Below, in pieces: positions 63,576-64,000 of a stretch of 64,000 nt of DNA (positions within the stretch are counted from its first letter, which is position 1; every line of letters begins with the position of its first letter). Both the position numbers and the translations under genes were made by a program. The DNA comes from Ligustrum vulgare (Eukaryota > Streptophyta > Magnoliopsida > Lamiales > Oleaceae): contig OY743171.1 of the NCBI GenBank assembly GCA_963555705.1, positions 20,335,352 to 20,399,351 on the forward strand. Direction: 5' to 3'. The notes beneath the pieces are model-generated. The model did no database searches. It was not told where the DNA came from and was given only the letters and a program-made list of their open reading frames with translations.

Positions 63576-64000
63576 GCATTCACATTAATCCACTATTCTC
63601 CCTTTATATATGGTATAGATTATATATGGTATAGATATTGAAGATCAAGAAATTATTATATCATATAATCTTTACACAATTATTAAAATTAAAATTTATT
63701 TTAAAAAATATTAACAATTGTTTAGTATTTATCATAAAATAATATTAGGCAATAAATGCATTCACGCCAATCCATTTTGCATTCACACGAATCTACTATT
63801 CTCCATTTATATATAATATAGATATAGATAATTCCAAAACCGACATCTAATTAATTCCAAACAAGATACCAGCCATTGTTACGAGTTGGACACCGTTTCC
63901 AAGACTATTCACATCCTTCCAAACATTTGCTCTGGACCATTTTTTGACAGAGTTGATAATTCTATTAATATGTAAAACTACTAGTATCACAGCCCGTGCA
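62363..64000. repeat. AT-rich repeat family with CCCGTGC-type ends
   Basis: ACTAGTATTTCACCCGTGCG (62363) opens a unit whose next bases form an imperfect hairpin (CCGTGCGATGCACGG). A diverged second copy starts near 63079 (ATTTCCACCATTGCGATGA) and shares GCTATCCGCAATAT. A third starts at the window edge (ACTAGTATCACAGCCCGTGC, 63980). Copies end in CTTTTATATATAGTATAGAT-like sequence (63058, 63800). A (TA)n run covers 63500-63571. No coding sequence; possibly one family of small transposons or Helitron-like ends. Confidence 0.5.

Noticed and set aside
63435..63641. ORF with a YIYIYI run
   Set aside because: It is a translated (TA)n microsatellite.

Overview
This window is plant nuclear DNA, most likely from a eudicot. 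The signs are: exons of an FKBP62/ROF-type immunophilin with GT-AG introns, Ty1/copia and Ty3/gypsy retrotransposons primed by tRNA-Met and other plant-type sites, hAT, Harbinger and CACTA DNA elements, and an endogenous plant pararetrovirus. Host genes are sparse; most of the sequence is accessory and the elements are nested.

Left part (1-20 kb). A decayed PIF/Harbinger gene pair on the minus strand (DDE transposase at 85-905, Myb/SANT partner exons at 1848-2339 and 3669-4005) is followed by a 176-bp Tourist-like MITE with TTA target duplications. Eleven well-spliced exons of a multi-FKBP plus TPR immunophilin follow (5814-8208); its 5' exons are not in the window. A broken Copia element (10175-14953, target duplication ATCTT) splits a degenerate 35-bp minisatellite. 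A 3.1-kb hAT element (16305-19415) has a perfect 8-bp target duplication and a decayed BED/hAT transposase.

Centre (20-38 kb). The first highlight is a young, minus-oriented Sirevirus-like copia element (20252-28107; LTRs of about 1.86 kb that differ by roughly a dozen substitutions; target duplication CATAT). It keeps gag, primer-binding site and multiplied polypurine tracts but no pol. In the place of pol, on the opposite strand, it carries a foreign cassette of two intact ORFs: a 178-aa basic cysteine-rich protein that resembles plant-virus nucleic-acid-binding proteins, and a 217-aa intronless LOG-type cytokinin-activating phosphoribohydrolase. The second highlight is a full-length endogenous caulimovirid (about 29.8-38.3 kb). 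All its ORFs are open: a coat-movement polyprotein ending in a retropepsin-like domain, a second protease-RT-RNase H ORF, a transactivator-like ORF and two small ORFs, with promoter, poly(A) signal and tRNA-Met primer site. It is flanked by imperfect inverted repeats and an outer direct repeat.

Right part (38-64 kb). A 16-bp-TSD SINE-like insert and a gag-protease-only Athila-like gypsy remnant lead into a 16.4-kb nest. A decayed Copia element (44722-61084) is interrupted inside gag by a 9.9-kb minus-oriented Tat-lineage gypsy element (46805-56732, target duplication GAAAT). That gypsy element contains an antisense extra ORF and is itself interrupted by a 654-bp hAT MITE and a CACTA terminus with a hairpin-forming 35-bp tandem array. 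The last 3 kb hold possible exons of an unrecognised gene, microsatellites, a second Tourist-like MITE and AT-rich repeats.

How they work together: the only plausible host functions are the FKBP gene (chaperone/immunophilin) and perhaps the captured LOG gene. The rest records successive insertions, with nesting order and LTR similarity giving relative ages: the Sirevirus-like element is young; the Copia/gypsy nest is clearly older.
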